Positions 22,057 through 36,000 of a DNA stretch of 64,000 nucleotides are shown here, piece by piece. Origin of the DNA: Jacaranda mimosifolia (taxonomy: Eukaryota; Streptophyta; Magnoliopsida; Lamiales; Bignoniaceae). The stretch covers positions 38,598,277 to 38,662,276 of the forward strand of contig CM032124.1 in assembly GCA_018894105.1 (NCBI GenBank), written 5' to 3'. Under the pieces are notes generated by a model. That model saw nothing but the letters and a program-made list of their open reading frames with translations, was not told the origin of the DNA and did no database searches. A program made the translations under genes and the position numbers. How positions within the stretch are numbered: the first letter of the stretch is position 1; every line of letters starts with the position of its first letter.

Positions 22057-25000
22057 TCAGAAGTTTCCGGTCCAACTCAAGTGACCCAATTGAGGTTGCT
22101 GATAGGCACCCACTTGTGCTCCAGGAGCTGGAGCAGCCACACCAACTCCAACATTACCACCAATGGCAGGGCCCAGGTGATGAGGACTTGCAATTGCAGC
22201 AGGCTGTGGGGGAGGATGGTACATCCCCGGGAACTGCATATGAGAAGATTGTGCCGCAGCTGCTGCTGCATTGAAAGAAGCATGACCGCTATGTGATGTC
22301 AAATATGCGGGATGAGGTGTCTGCCCAGGCATGTTGTAATATGATGCTGACTGCATACCAGGATGATCCCTTGGGTTCAACCAAACTTCAGATGTCTCTG
22401 CCTGTATTACAAACAATATGAAAAAGGAACATTAGAATTGGTAGGCGAATTTCATCTTCCATAACCTAATGCTTTGGGCAATTTAGATAGAGGAGTATAA
22501 CATGAGCTGTTGTTTTATCATCTTCAAGAGCATGTGACCACTTCTCATAAGTTATAACAAGTCGAGAGCTTGTTTGACAACCATAGCCTCTCAATTTTAG
22601 GTAACGTTTCATTTAGAGTGAGGAATCAGAGATTCAATTTAGGGAGATAGAAGAATGATCGCGCCAAAAAGATTAAAATCGCACAAGCCTTGCAACTATA
22701 ATTTGTTTTTCCGGGCCTAGAAAAACAGAAACATGATTTAAGAGAAGACGCATCATTGAGCTCTTCATGCTCATCCTATGTTCCTTTTATGAAAACTATT
22801 TGCAAACCAACAAAACTGGACAAAAAATCTAACTCCTGCTTTTGATCAATCTTTCATTTCCGAGATGATATTGATAGATAAAAACACACAAATAGAGAGA
22901 AATTATGGGCAACAAAATGCCCGCAAAATCATTTTCAAGTCCATTTGAAGTCCATATAAAAACATTGGGCACAGCAAATCTGCCTAAAATATAAATGTAA
23001 AGTAGGAAATTAAGACCCTGTTGAGCAAGCTGCAGTATATTAATGAACTGGTTTCCAAGCATCCATTATTAACAAAAGTATGGGACACGAACAACAGCCC
23101 AAATCCATTCCAGAAAAGACAAATAATAACAATGAGTTGAAGCAAACTGTAAGGTGTTCACGTAGAAAACTCAGCAAGTCATGCATGATAAGAAGAGTTA
23201 AAGCAGTGTATTTACCTGAGGATTAGGAACATAAAGACTATCCTTGTACTTAAGCCGAGATGAATCATCATGCCCTGCAGCGCTGCCAACAACCCCAGGA
23301 GTATTAATGGCGTAACCAGTTGGACTGGTGAAATTTCCAAACCCAGTTGGACTACCAGAAGGTACAGGCTTGAATTGCTGGATGCCATACTTGACGTTGC
23401 TTGCGGTTAGATGGGAGCTATTTCCAGGCATCAACAAGTAACTGCTACCATTTGAGGGATGAGGATAGGCAGGACTATTAGAGTAACCAGGCACAGGCAT
23501 TGGTGGAACATATACAGGAGAAAGGAACTGACGATATGGCATCAGATTAGCAAAATGGGAAACATGAAGTTGGGGATACATCTGGGCCAGCTGTTGCTGC
23601 TGCTGCTGCTGTTGTACCATTGCAATTGTGGAAGCAGGAACAGCATTTGCTGTATGCGTACTCAGGACCTGAGATCAAAAGAAAATCAAACAGATCTTAA
23701 AGTTCAAAAGTAACTCAGAGTTTATCTAAATTATCAAAAGAGAAGAGATTTCATACAACACTCCACCTAAACAACCAAAAGATGACTCCTCATTCTATTT
23801 ATCGAATATTATAGACTTGAGTTCAACAATAGCCAGTTTGTTGTAGCATTTATTTTAACCTATTTTACCTATTTGGGGATAGCATTGGGAACTCTAACAG
23901 TCCCGTACTGTCATGAACAAAAAACAGAGATATCTCTGGCAATCAGCTGGAAGAGATTAACAACCAAGTCTCCAGAATCCACTTCTACATTATACAGCAT
24001 CAAGCATATGAACAGTTTCATAGGTGGTGATGGAGGAGGATCCAGGTAGAGGGTGTGTCATGCACCAGGGTAATGGTTTTCCTAGGGTGAGGATGCACAT
24101 GCAATATGCATGATTGGAGTGTGTGGATGCGTCTAAGTAAGAGTGCATCTCTGCATAAGAGTGTGCACTAACCACTGGGAAAAAATGAAGCATGATCAAT
24201 TCATGGCATCTAAAAATTTGATTCTAACCTCTTGAGATGATGGTAGACCTGACCCTCTAACTGTTTCATCAACAATTGGGCGGAAGTATGACATATCATA
24301 TCCCATCTGTGGGTCATAACCCTGAATGCAGTGAAAACATGAAGAATAAGCATAATGATAATATTTGGGCTGATTTATAAACTAAGGCAATTAGCTAGCA
24401 GAAAGTTGTTTAATTCCCTAAGTACCAAAGAATGAAAACCAAACCAGAACCACAATCAGAAAGAAAATTAAAATGCTCTTTGATAAACAGTTCAGTCAAC
24501 AAGAAATGAAACTTTGACTCACAGAGAAGCTCGGCAATTCAGAAGTATCTTGCTGCTGTAGCGGTTCCGGAGTGAAAGATGGGCTATTGTCTCGTAGCAG
24601 GCCAACATCTACATAGTTGTCCAGATTCTGTGGACTTGAAGGCTCTTTCTTTTCAGTCAGTTGGTGATCAGACACAGCACCTGGAGGAGGAGAATCGGAT
24701 CCTGAATTTTGGATGGAGTCATCAATCATCTCTACCTGTTTGCTACCAGCAGCCTCATCTCCTGAAGATTCCGGGGCTGAGACTGAAAGACTACAATTCA
24801 CATAGCTTAGTCATTTCTACTAGGACTCTTAATGAATCAGAACATAATTAATTCCCCGCCCAGAAGCAGCAAGCGAGAATTATTGAACATCTATGGAACA
24901 TATCAAATGTGAGTCAATTCTAATGTAACAAATGATTGAACCATCTCAAGTTCATCTTCTTTCCTAAAGAGAGGCACCCTAGGCCCCAATGAATAGACTT

Positions 25001-28000
25001 GCATTACTACAGTCTTAGTTTTCCACTCATGCTTATCCATTTTTACAGATTGAAATAACGTGTATTTTTGCTTTTCCTCTTTTTGCCCTTTTTTGGTTCA
25101 ACTCCTCCACAGTTTACAATTTTGCCTTAACAACAATGAATCCAGTGAAAGTAACTAGTTAAATTATTCCCCAATCCCTGGAATATGTAATGCAACCGCT
25201 AATGAAACAATGGGATAGGATAAATACTTTGGGAGTCAAACAGGCTCTGTTGGGGGATAGAGAGACTTGAACCCTTACGATTTTTAAAGTCGACGGCTTT
25301 TCCTCTTAATATAAATTTCATTATAGCTGGGATGCAAAACCAAAATACATGGAGGACTCTTCTGACAGAATAAAGAATATGTAATTGTCAGCAAAGTTGT
25401 TCCTTCCAAATGAATAATGGCCCTTGCGGCTTGCAGCTGACTCAACTTTTTAACAGAATGTAACATTAAAACAGGTTAGACAGGGCAAATTAAGTTTTCG
25501 AAGATGTCATAAAAAGTAATTCAATAATTGTAACATTAGAGATTCAATAAGTAGCATATGACACAGTAAGTTACAAATGAAACCAACCTTCCAGAAGGTT
25601 CATCAGATAGTTTTTCTGCACCCTCAGCAGTCGCGCAAATTGAATTAGTAGAAACACCTAACTCAGTCCCAAGGCTGCCGAAGGTCAGCCGACATCTGTC
25701 TGTCTCAGAGACCCGGATGTGCGCAGCTATTATCACATTTTGATTCTCAGAGAGTTTCCTTCTTGTCATACCATCTTGCATCTGAGCTGCTTCCTTTTTC
25801 AAGTCTTCTGGATTGTCCAAGGGAGGAGAAACAGTTTTTGCAGGAGCTCCAATAACCCCAGGACCATTGGCACTTGTTTTTACACTTGATTTGGGCTTCC
25901 ATTCCTTATTAGGCTGAGAAGCTACAGCAGGAAAGTTTCAGTAACTTCTTTGCCAAATGCCAACTAAACATAAATGCAGGAGTCTGAAAGTGATGACTAG
26001 CACTGTTATCAAAGGCATGCGCCTGGCTCGCCTGAGGCGACCGGGCGAGCCAGGCACAGCCTGGGTGCCTCACTGAATGTGGGCTTTTCAAAAAAAAAAA
26101 AAAAAAGCAAAATTGCTGGCTTTTTCAAAAGAAAAGGAAATTTTCTTAAATTAAAAACAAAACCCTAACTAAACTAATAAAATAAAACAAATTGGACCCA
26201 TTTGCACACAACTCCCAATCGGCCGCCCAGACCCCACCCAATCTGCCGCCGGCAGTCCGACACCGGTCCGCCGGCAGCCACCGGTCCAGGTACAGTTTTT
26301 CCTTTTTTGTTTTTTTCCTTCCTATTTTCTGTTTTATGTAGAAAATGTAGGATTTTAGGTTTTTAATTCCATTTAACTTATTTTAAATCATTATTTACTG
26401 TTTTTTTTCTATTTTGCTGTAATTATTTTGTTTATCTTTATTTTTTTTTTACTGTTTGCATTAGATTTGTAATTATTTTGTTTATTTTTAATTTTTTACT
26501 GTTTGCATTACATTTGAGTGAGGATGAGGATGACATATAATTATCTATTGTTAATTGACTATATATTAGTATTTTTATGAGTTATGGATGAACTTTTGAA
26601 GTGTGAACTTAGATTTTTTTTAACATTATTTATATGTCCATATATTTTTTGTCATCTAAAACGTGTTTTTTGGAATTTTCGCACTATATATATTTTTTAA
26701 ATTGTTGCCTCGTTCGCCTCTTGCCCACCGCCTCCCTCTCGGCTCTCGCCTTTAATAACTATGATAACTAGACTGCAAGGTACATATGCAAAACAAGAAA
26801 TAACTGGTTCCAGTAAGCTGTAACAGCAATCTTAATATAGATAGAAATCAAAATCCAGTTTTCTCATTCCTTGCCCATCTATCATCTACAGAGAAGGTCA
26901 CCGCTCACCTTCCGTCCCTCGCTCTCTAAATGGTTCCTCCCTTGATCGTCTATTTCTTTAGAAGAGACTGCCCTCCCTCGCTCCCACCCTCTCCCTCCCG
27001 TCCACACACAACACCCACCCACCCCCAACTCTCTCTGTGTCTGTGTGTGTTCATTCACTCACATCCAGATAACCATACCTTTGACTACAGTACCTCAAAG
27101 TGATGCATAGTTATTTATTAAAAAACTGGTGTCTTGTTAATGGAATCAATTCTGATTCCCAGCAAAATTACATATTCTCTTGCAGCTTACAGGCTCTAGT
27201 AGAAGAACTTCAAACCTGGTCTAAAGCAAATGATTTCCATCATAAAATCTAACTAGTATTGCTGCAGAAGGTTGAATCATATTCCGATACCCAAAATACA
27301 TGAAAGTTGGTTTGGTTTATAAAACACTTCTAGAAAAAGAATAATTAACAAAAGCACTACAAAAGCATTTAAGTAGACAGACTAGTTTGAAGATAGAACC
27401 TGTTGTACCTTTCTGATGACCCATGAGTTGATGTCTGCTACCATGTTGATTACTTGAAAACGATTTGCTCGAGGGCAGTCCAGGTATAGCAGACTCAGGT
27501 GCCGTAGTTTGACTAGATTGGTCACTTTTAGATACAGCATTTAATGGTCTCCCCGAGTCCCGCGAGTGGCTATCCCGTCCTGATTGTGTATTGGGCAAAG
27601 AGGTGATCTGAGATGAGAGGGGCTTAGCAGAGTTTTCAGATGACTGACGACGAGGTCCCACAACTCCAACATCCCGCCTGATGGCCCCAACATTAGCAGC
27701 AGGTCTAGAATGAGATGGTACATGAACAGGATCAGAAGAGGATGAATAAACCCCCACCAGAGAACTGCTGGAATAATTTGTAGAATGTGGTTGGGGACCA
27801 TTTGCCTTTGTTTGAGCTCGTGAAGTAGCACTTGGAAATGGAAGGCGCTTCTCACTAAGCATTTCTTTCCTGTTATTACCACCTGATGTAACATCCTTAT
27901 TTTGCCTTGGTTGTAAATCAGCAGCACTGTTTAAAGCCTGAGATGAATGCTGACCAGCTAGAGGCTCTTGCTGCCCAGAAGTTTCAGCTGATTTGCTGTA

Positions 28001-30965
28001 AAAGCCAAATTTCAAAATACTCTTCATGCCAAATTATAACACTTCAGCTTTGATAGAACACCCATTTTCTTTTGTCTTTTTTTTTTCTTGTGTGGCGTGC
28101 GTGAATGTGTGCATGTAGTAGGGGGAGAGGTCCCTATCAAATACCATTATAAAGAAAGCACAACAAAGACTCAAGTAAACTAAATAAACAAGGCCACTGC
28201 CATGAAACCCGAAGACTTGAAAGATGATCAACAACTATTTAATTAATCTTCTGTTAAAAAATCATGCCAAGGACATCTTACCAGAAATTGAACAGTACCT
28301 AATCGTTTAAAACCAAATATTTTATTACTATGCTGAACCAGCATTTTTTGTGAGGCATACACAAGAAAGCAAAAGAACAACCATACAGTAAGGAAACTGT
28401 AAGTTAATTATATGTACCTCTTCATAGACCCACTGGAGATCACCCCCCCATCTGTGGAAGTTGAAACTTGAGCAGATTTTGAATCTGCACTGGCATTGTG
28501 ACTAACTCTATTGTCTCGAACAACACGGAACTCTCGGCTGGCACCTGCATCTGGTTAAACTATGTCCATCAATGATGTGAGAGTAGACAGAAAAATTATA
28601 AGCAAAAGAGACATCAAGATGAAAAATGCACTGGACTCCTTAAACCGTTAATGAATTACTCTGGAAAGGAGAGGATCATATCCATTCAACAATCCCCTTA
28701 CAACTTTTAAAAGTCGAATTTCTCCTTCATTTCCATTGAGGCTGCAATGAAAAGTTGTCCTTTACATTTGATTAGTTTATATGCCTAGAAACAATTTTGT
28801 CACCAAATAAGATTACAAAAGAGATTTTTAGTAAATTGTGGATAAAGATCAAGCCAAACGAATGGTTCTTTTGATTTTAGGTACAAGTACTGGATACATT
28901 TCCTCAGGTGATATCTGTGGTCTACAAGACAGCACAAGTGAGCAAAAGCAGCAGATTGGTACGTGCCAAAACTGCAGTTTTTGGATAAACTAAAGCCAAT
29001 ACCCAGGCAAGTCAGTGCTCAAGCACGGCCATAGTCACTATATGACAAACTAGCCCAAACATCAAATTCATGAGTACACAGCTATTTGAAAATTAAATGT
29101 GCTCAGACATTAAGCATGGTAATAGAGAAGACTATAGAAAAGCGGAAGTATATATATGCAAATAAATCAACTAAGGGCACAAAAAAGAGCCTTGTCTCGC
29201 TGAAATAAGATAGATGGGATGCATGACACAGACACATACTCAAGCCACTACTCCCTCCAATTGAGCAGCTATTTCACTAGACTTACAGGAGGCACAGTTA
29301 ATAGAATGCCTAAATAGTAAAAAGTATATCCTATTGCCATTTAACCGTAATCTATGCTTTCTAAATTCTACTTAGCACGCCCAGAAATCTTTCTCTGCAA
29401 GTGGCTAGCCACTAGCAACATAACTTTTCAAGCCTACAGAAGGTTATGAAAATGATAACTTCTGATGGTATGGGTAGGATACAGCAAGTGGGACTACTGG
29501 ATTGATTTCCTGTAAGGATCATAATGTGAAGTTCTCATCTGCAGCACATGAGAACTTCTCGGATGAGAACTTCCCGAGACCAAATGAATTGAAAAGCAAT
29601 AAACCCTTGACAGGAGATCATATTACCAGATGCAGCAGTTCGACCAGTTCCACCTCTTCGAGCATTGCGATCAGAATACGTACTATACTTCCCAGGCATA
29701 CGTGCAACCTCAGGTGTTTTTCCTGGGCTCTGCAGCAAGAAGACTCTTATGCCCTGAATTCTGAGGCAAAATATCAAATGGATGAGTTCATGCATATTAT
29801 GCGGGTCTATAAATTTAGAAGAACTTAAATTTCATATCCAACTATCTAAACTAACGTATTTTATTATCTAACAATTTTGGAGTATAGAGACTATAGGGTA
29901 TAACCACAAGTAGATAACCTAGGTCCATTATAATTCAAGAAATAATTGAAAGCAACTAAGTCTTAACAAGAAGAAGCTATGGGAATCGATGTGAATATAA
30001 ACAAAGTTCACGTAATATCGGCTCAAAAGTGTACAAGTGACTTCCACCGAAACTAAAAAAAGAAGCAATACCTCTTTTTTCCTGTCTCTTTTTCTCTTCA
30101 CCTCATGAAATGGATCTGTACAAAAAAATGACCAGGCAATGTGAAAGAATTTGTGAAATGAAGTATTAAGTAAATAGGGGGAAAAAAAAAGGAAGAAAGA
30201 ATTTTACATAATAATAAATGAATCAAAGATAGAATTTCCCTGATCTGTTTATTCTCCTTACCCAACAGTACCGCGAGCAATGAAATTGTGAGACTGGTAT
30301 CAAATACCAAAAATCAAACAAACCAACTCTGCTCCTTTCAAAATGTTATCCATATACCCATCCCATCTATAACCACTGTTCCATACAGTAAGACAACACC
30401 ACGCGCAAGAATTCATTCCTCAGTGGACAATTACAGCACTACCCTGACCATCCTCTTCAACAAGTTACAATCAAGGACCAAGTGAACAAAAAACAAACTT
30501 CTCGTGTTTCATAAAATGCACTTCCTCTGAGAGCAAAGGTTCCAAGAATCCCTCTCTTTACTCTATATGCATTGCAAAGGAAAAACACATCATCCTCACT
30601 CACTACATATATATTACATTTAATTACTAATTAGATAAGATTTCTGCAGCCTGTCCTCAAAAATCCAAGCTTCAATATAAAGAAACCCTAAGAATCCCAT
30701 CCAACTAAAACAGTCGCCCAGAAAAAATACACCACTTCAAATAAAAGTAGAAATGAAGATGGAGAAAATTTCAAGAAACTGGACCTTGATTGAGCAATTT
30801 CTGCGTGGTTTCATTAGGATCCATATTTGTCTCTTTAAGCGCCACATAAATATCAGCATCAGAGTGATTCCCCACAATTTCTTTAATCGACTGTATAGTT
30901 CTCCGAACACCCGCAGACAAGACTTGCGCACCGCCCTCGATTCTGGAACCCGATACCATCTCCAA
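22057..30965 (-). CDS. GIP1L: GBF-interacting protein 1-like (GIP1_N/DUF1296 protein)
   Basis: Ten coding exons on the minus strand: 30965-30785, 30115-30072, 29729-29627, 28544-28418, 27995-27409, 25921-25588, 24790-24523, 24321-24229, 23668-23216, 22401-22057. All junctions are GT-AG, phases close, and the product is 844 residues, normal for the family. The N-terminal GIP1 domain (residues about 18-75) reads VRRTIQSIKEIVGNHSDADI, then KETNMDPNETTQKLLNQ, joined across the first intron to DPFHEVKRKRDRKKE. The middle is Ser/Gln/Pro-rich and disordered; an octa-Gln tract lies near residues 598-605; the C-terminus is Pro/Ala/Gly-rich and ends LSWTGNF. Arabidopsis GIP1 binds G-box factors and enhances their DNA binding, so a nuclear co-regulator role is inferred. 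MVSGSR could begin at the second Met. A hAT-like element sits in the intron 25922-27408. Confidence 0.88.
26001..26763. mobile_element. hAT-like non-autonomous element inside a GIP1-like intron
   Basis: 763 bp bounded by imperfect terminal inverted repeats: CACTGTTATCAAAGGC on the left and, on the minus strand at the right, CATAGTTATTAAAGGCG. The flanks are 8-bp near-direct repeats, ATGACTAG (25993-26000) and ATAACTAG (26764-26771), seven of eight identical, the length typical of hAT insertions. Subterminal regions are GC-rich with many GCCTGG/GGCGAG words in both orientations; the core is AT-rich. No transposase. It lies between splice sites 25922 and 27408 and does not touch coding sequence. 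Confidence 0.65.
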
Positions 30966-31199
30966 TCACCAATCAAAAGAAGAACAACAGTAAAATACAA
31001 AAGCAGCAATTTCTTTTTGTATGTATCCAAGAAATGTATCTAAAAAGTCCCCCAGACTGAGGAAGCTAGGGTTTAGAATTGAATGGGGTTTTGCATTGGG
31101 AGAAGAAGAGAACGGCTGAGAGAGAAGTCTGGGTTTGAGCGAGGGCTTTGAAAACGAAATTAGGTTTTCACTAATGGCGAAAATTTGGGGGGATTTAAT

Positions 31200-31402
31200 A
31201 ATAGTATTTTAAAAATGGCTGTTCATGAGTTCTGATTGTTAGTGAGTGACAGTAGATACTGACCAACAGCCTATTAATTTACTTAAATGTCCTCTGTTTC
31301 CCTTGCAATGTTGCTGTGTATTGACAAAAATAACCTTACGAGTTAAAACTTAATTATTTGGCAATTATGTCCCATTATTAATTATAAATCAATCTTATTA
31401 AC
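31200..31402. other. 5' flank of the GIP1-like gene
   Basis: Short upstream region between the GIP1-like leader (start site probably near 31100-31180) and the LINE poly(A). No clear TATA box recognised. Confidence 0.35.
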
Positions 31403-32130
31403 TTTTTTTTTTTTTTTGAAGAAAACAAATAACATTAATCAAAATCCGAAGCCAGAGCTTCTACAATAACATCAATCGATTACAACGAAAAATAGAAAAA
31501 GTATAGGCCTTCTTCGCTAGATAATGAGCATAATGATTAGACTCACAACCAACATGGTTGAACGAGTAAGATGTAAAGTGACTCAAACTCCTCTTTGCAT
31601 CTGAAACGAGAGGGCCAATAATAGAATGATTTATATTATCATCTTTAAGAGCTTGAATGATAGATAAACAGTCATCTTCAATAATCACTTGAGACAAAGT
31701 ATTATATAAACATAATTCATAGGCCAGCTTAGTGGCTGTAGCCTCTGTTGACTCCGGATCAATAAGAAAGGGAAATAGCCGAGAGTCCCAAAAAATACAT
31801 TGGCCAAGATAATCCCGAACAACCAAACCAACACCAATAGCTCTAACATTAGTAAAGGCAACTGCATCAAAGTTGATTTTAAGAAAATCTCTAACAAGAG
31901 CAATCCAGCCAGCTTGATTAGTAGGGGAAGGCATCGGACTACGTACAAGCATTAATTGTTGGAAACTGTCCATGAATCGCTTGGAATGCTGAATAGTCTC
32001 AAGAGGATGCCAATTCCACTCTTGAAACTTAACTTGGTTACGATGAAACCAAATCAGCCAACAACAAATCAAGAAGAAATCAAACCTGCCAGTACCAAGA
32101 GCCTCCAAAACTTATAAACTTATAAACCTC
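31403..32130 (-). mobile_element. 5'-truncated LINE (non-LTR retrotransposon) tail
   Basis: On the minus strand an RNase H reading frame is followed by about 40 nt of 3' UTR and a 15-nt poly(A) tail (T15 at 31403-31417 on the plus strand). This is the layout of a plant L1-type LINE truncated at its 5' side. The reverse transcriptase is absent. A possible imperfect target duplication pairs AATCTTATTAAC (31392-31402 side) with AAACTTATAAAC (about 32109-32120); this is tentative. Confidence 0.7.
31461..32108 (-). CDS. RNase H-like (RVT_3) domain ORF of the LINE fragment
   Basis: 215 codons with no stop. The start WLIWFHRNQVKF is the usual linker between the zf-RVT and RNase H parts of plant LINE proteins. 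The RNase H fold follows: KINFDAVAFTN (first catalytic Asp), TEATATKLAYELCL (Glu), QVIIEDDCLSIIQAL (Asp), and HVGCESNHYAHYLAKKA near the end. The catalytic acids look intact, so the insertion is fairly recent or the frame has been kept by selection. ATG 32106-32108 is simply the first Met in a truncated frame; whether it is expressed is unknown. The ORF sits about 0.9 kb upstream of the GIP1-like start on the same strand. Confidence 0.75.
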   Translation of the reverse strand: MEALGTGRFDFFLICCWLIWFHRNQVKFQEWNWHPLETIQHSKRFMDSFQQLMLVRSPMPSPTNQAGWIALVRDFLKINFDAVAFTNVRAIGVGLVVRDYLGQCIFWDSRLFPFLIDPESTEATATKLAYELCLYNTLSQVIIEDDCLSIIQALKDDNINHSIIGPLVSDAKRSLSHFTSYSFNHVGCESNHYAHYLAKKAYTFSIFRCNRLMLL

Positions 32131-33098
32131 ACATCCAAGAAATTTGATTTGAATTTACTTAATACGACTTGATTTGAATACAATGAAAATATTTTTTTAA
32201 TTCTACATACGTTCAATTCAAGTCAAAACAATTCAAATTTTTATGCCAAGTTAAATTACATTTCAAATGTCCTCAAGCCTTCATGTCTTTTATACCAAAT
32301 CACGAGTCTTACACCATATTAGATTCATTGAGATTTTTCAAATCAATTAACTAATGCACAAGTATGCAATAGATTCAAATTAAATTCAAACTAAAATCCA
32401 ATCAAATTCGAATTAAAATTCAATCAATTGAGTTGAGCTCATGTTGATCAAAATTTAATTTAGTATTAGGCATGAGGGCGCAGTTTTGGGAGGCCTCTGT
32501 GTGATAAATAGTGGATTATGCATGAATTGGATACAATTTCAGAAACTTATCATGGAGTCAAAGAGTCCAATTGTCCCAACCCAACTTATAGTCCAATGAA
32601 CTACTTCTACTGAATTACATTCATATTACAAAGTTCAAATTAAGTCACATCAATCAAAATCCACTTTTAATTATCTATTTTGAGTTGCCTCATAGCATTT
32701 TATACTTCTTTCCCATCAAATTCTGACTTGAGAGTTGGATAATTTTGTCCTTCAAGGTAAAATCAAGAGCATATAGAAAAAAATAAAATAAAACAAAAGA
32801 CTAACAAATGCCCATATTTTGCATGGTATCATCTTCTATATCATCAACAAACACCTATTATCCAATTCACACTCCCTAATGCCACCTCTTGTGAAAGTAG
32901 ACCCAACCAAACAAAGCAAAGGGCATACAAAGAAAGGTATAATTCACAAAAGTTAGACAAGCTTAACTGACTTGTGGCTGAAACTTGTCCACAGAAGAAT
33001 GGCCTATGGAGAAAAGGCATCATTGTGGATCATATAAAAGCCTACTTATAAAAGAATTCAACACAATAACAATAGTTTCCCCTACTCAATTAAGCAAA
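32131..33098. other. Intergenic region including BRXL 3' flank
   Basis: AT-rich with no supportable gene. The part adjoining 33098 is the 3' UTR and downstream sequence of the minus-strand BRX-like gene. Confidence 0.4.
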
Positions 33099-36000
33099 TC
33101 ACAAGTATTGCTGTTGGATCCTGGCTCTGTTCTCTTCCCACCACAACCTTGCATGCATTTCTCCAAATCTTTCTCGGCTGCATTGATCGTTTGCAAGTTA
33201 GATATAACCAAAATATTTGCAAATGCAAACAATTTTTTTTTTCTCTCCCTTTTTTGGGTGAATTTTGCAGCATTTGATCAAATTTGAAGCCAATAATAGG
33301 TTCTAGCTGTCCAGAACATGGACGTTGCATTTATATAGAGAACTGTTATATATGCTTATAGAAAGAACCACCCACCTGAACCGCACTCTTCTAAGCTCCC
33401 GAGCACCGCCTGGCAAAGCTCTGATGGTAATGTAGACTCCAGGCTCATCTTGTTCCACCCACTCCGTCTCTAAATCACTAGCATTGCTCACTGAAAGTTC
33501 CCCAGAGTGGTCGATCTCCCTTGAAGAACTTGATCGTGCAGAAGCATCAATGGATGATGTCTCAGTTTTTGCAGCACTGATGCTGGAGAGCTTGGGGGTT
33601 GAATTAAGACCACCTGACTCATGGTGATGATGAGATTGCATAGAGTGGTTTTCGAGTGAGTCTGATGATGAATAACCAATTCCTGTTGGGCGATGGAAGT
33701 GACGGGGTATATGCTCTTTGCTCAATGGAGGTGTGGCAGGGCTGTCCTCAGCGGATTCAAGTTTTGAGTTCTGAGAGAAAACACTTTCTTAATTAACTGT
33801 ATTCATGTGCAAATGCTCACAGATTAAAACTTTTTCGCTGGGCCTCCCTCAAGAGAAAATTACTGTACTCATTTCTTTATTTACAAACAACTCTTTCCAA
33901 CAACTATAACTGCAAAAGTAAACTAAATAAATAAAATGTTGTCCAAAGTGGCAGGTTCGACATTCATGACACAAAATTATGAAAAAGCATACCTCATCTT
34001 CAGATCGTGGTGGAGTTGCCAGTGGTACTGCATGACGATTAAACCTCTGGACATTGTACAATTCCATTACTTTGTCGTAGTTCTCTGTCCACCACCTTTG
34101 AGCTTGCCACTTGTTAAAAATCTCTCGGCTGTAAGAACCACTCAAAATCAGACATTAGAAACGTATGACAATTATTTTTAAAATCCCTTCAAAAATGCAA
34201 AGAAGAAGAAGAAAGAGACCGTCACTCATGACTCATGAGAACATATTATGTATTAAAGTATCATACAACTACTTCGTATGATCTTACAACAAAAGATGAT
34301 ACCAAATAGATTGCATCTTCCGATATCAATGAGCCAGGGAAAGAAAAGGAATGCTTTAGAAGCTTGCAACACTTGTTTGCTTCTCCTTTATTGGACAATA
34401 GAAAGAACATAGCAGTGCACAAACCATGCAAAATGACAAGAGAAAACATGCATGTAACAAGGATGAAGAAAAGAGGAACACAAATAATGAGTTAGAAGGG
34501 TGTCTAAGTGATTCTAAAAGCCGAGCGTACACCAGAAGGAATATAGTTAAATTTCGAACACAAATAATGAGTTAAAGGGGTGTCTAAGTGATTCTAAAAG
34601 CCAAGCGCACACCAAGAGGAATATAGTTAAGTTTCTTGTAGAGTAGAAGAGAGGTAGCATATTGGCAGAGAATTATTTATCCATGTTAGTCGTATCTGTG
34701 ACTAGTAAGCTTGCATTTCTTAGACCAACCTGAACTCTTTGCTTATCATTGATGCATTCGGGTATCAAAATCCACATGAATTTCATCTTTTTTAGCCAAA
34801 AGCTATCACTCAAATTCCACAATTAACCAGCCTAATTTTATTACGATACATCTAGCTTCAAAATTGGCAAACAACCTCCAGAACTAAAAGTACTACATAG
34901 GTGTACATCTGGTGGGAACTTGAGAATTTACAAGCCCATAGATCAACAAATGAATGGGCAAGATAACAACAATCCATCACCTACATATATATAGATTACT
35001 AAACAAAGTTCAATCAGATCCCAACAGCTAGAAGCATTATCGAAAAAGAACCACTGAGATGTGTAGCACCATAGATCAAGCGATACAATATGGCCTTAAC
35101 ATCCCCCATACAATCAAAAGAAGATAATATGCTCTGCGTAGTGTGCTGGTTCAGATTGGAAAAATCATAGCTAAATAACAAAATAAAAATAAAATCCCTG
35201 GTTAAGGCCGAATTAGAAGATGGCCATTATTTTCGGATATTTAACACTAGTCCAAGTCCCCGGACATATAGCTATTGTCAGATGTTAATTCACACGGCTG
35301 CAGCAGAGCACTTGTTTCCCTACAATGCTCAATATGTCAATCACTCCACCATCAGAATACAAGCTTTGCTTTCCTAAATGTGACAAAAAATGATACTCCA
35401 GTTGGTACAAGACAGCAGAGCACGTTTTCCACGCGCATTATTACCTTCCATTTAGTAATTCAATGAGATCCAAAGTAAATAAAATGTTATGATTAAAATG
35501 ATCGAGAGTAACTGACCGTGGTAACTATGGGTAAAGTTCTGAAACATTTAGTAGAGAATAAAGAATTAGAAAAACTCATTGAACAAAAGAAAAAGCAGAA
35601 AGACGATAAAGATGAGCATCAGACTTTGGTCCTCCATGGCTTTTCTTTCTCTTTCCTTTTTGTGCTTTAATATTATTATCTTTTCCAGTTCCCTTAAACA
35701 ACTAGCGGCAGCCCTTCCCCTTCCAAAATATCTTCAATTCTGGTGCAGTTTCATGTGGACAGTGACTAAGCTGATGTGAATTTTATAAGCCAGTGGCGGT
35801 ACTCAAGAAGCCAATTGTTCTGAGGCCCACAACTTTTTAGAGGGGCCACCCCCATAATTCAATTCAACCACATCACTGCACAATTAAAAAACCCAAAGCC
35901 CTCCAAGTTATCAAGACAACGACCCATCCAAATCAACATCCTGACACCACATTAAACTTTCACCAACAAATCACAACTTTCAGATTTCAAATCAAAAGAG

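Noticed and set aside
22081..22296. Open frames overlapping the last GIP1-like exon
   Set aside because: Off-frame shadows of the Pro/Ala/Gly-rich coding exon.
35800..35900. CCAGTGGCGG-type start in BRXL intron 2
   Set aside because: Resembles the end of common plant dispersed repeats but no partner end or duplication was seen.
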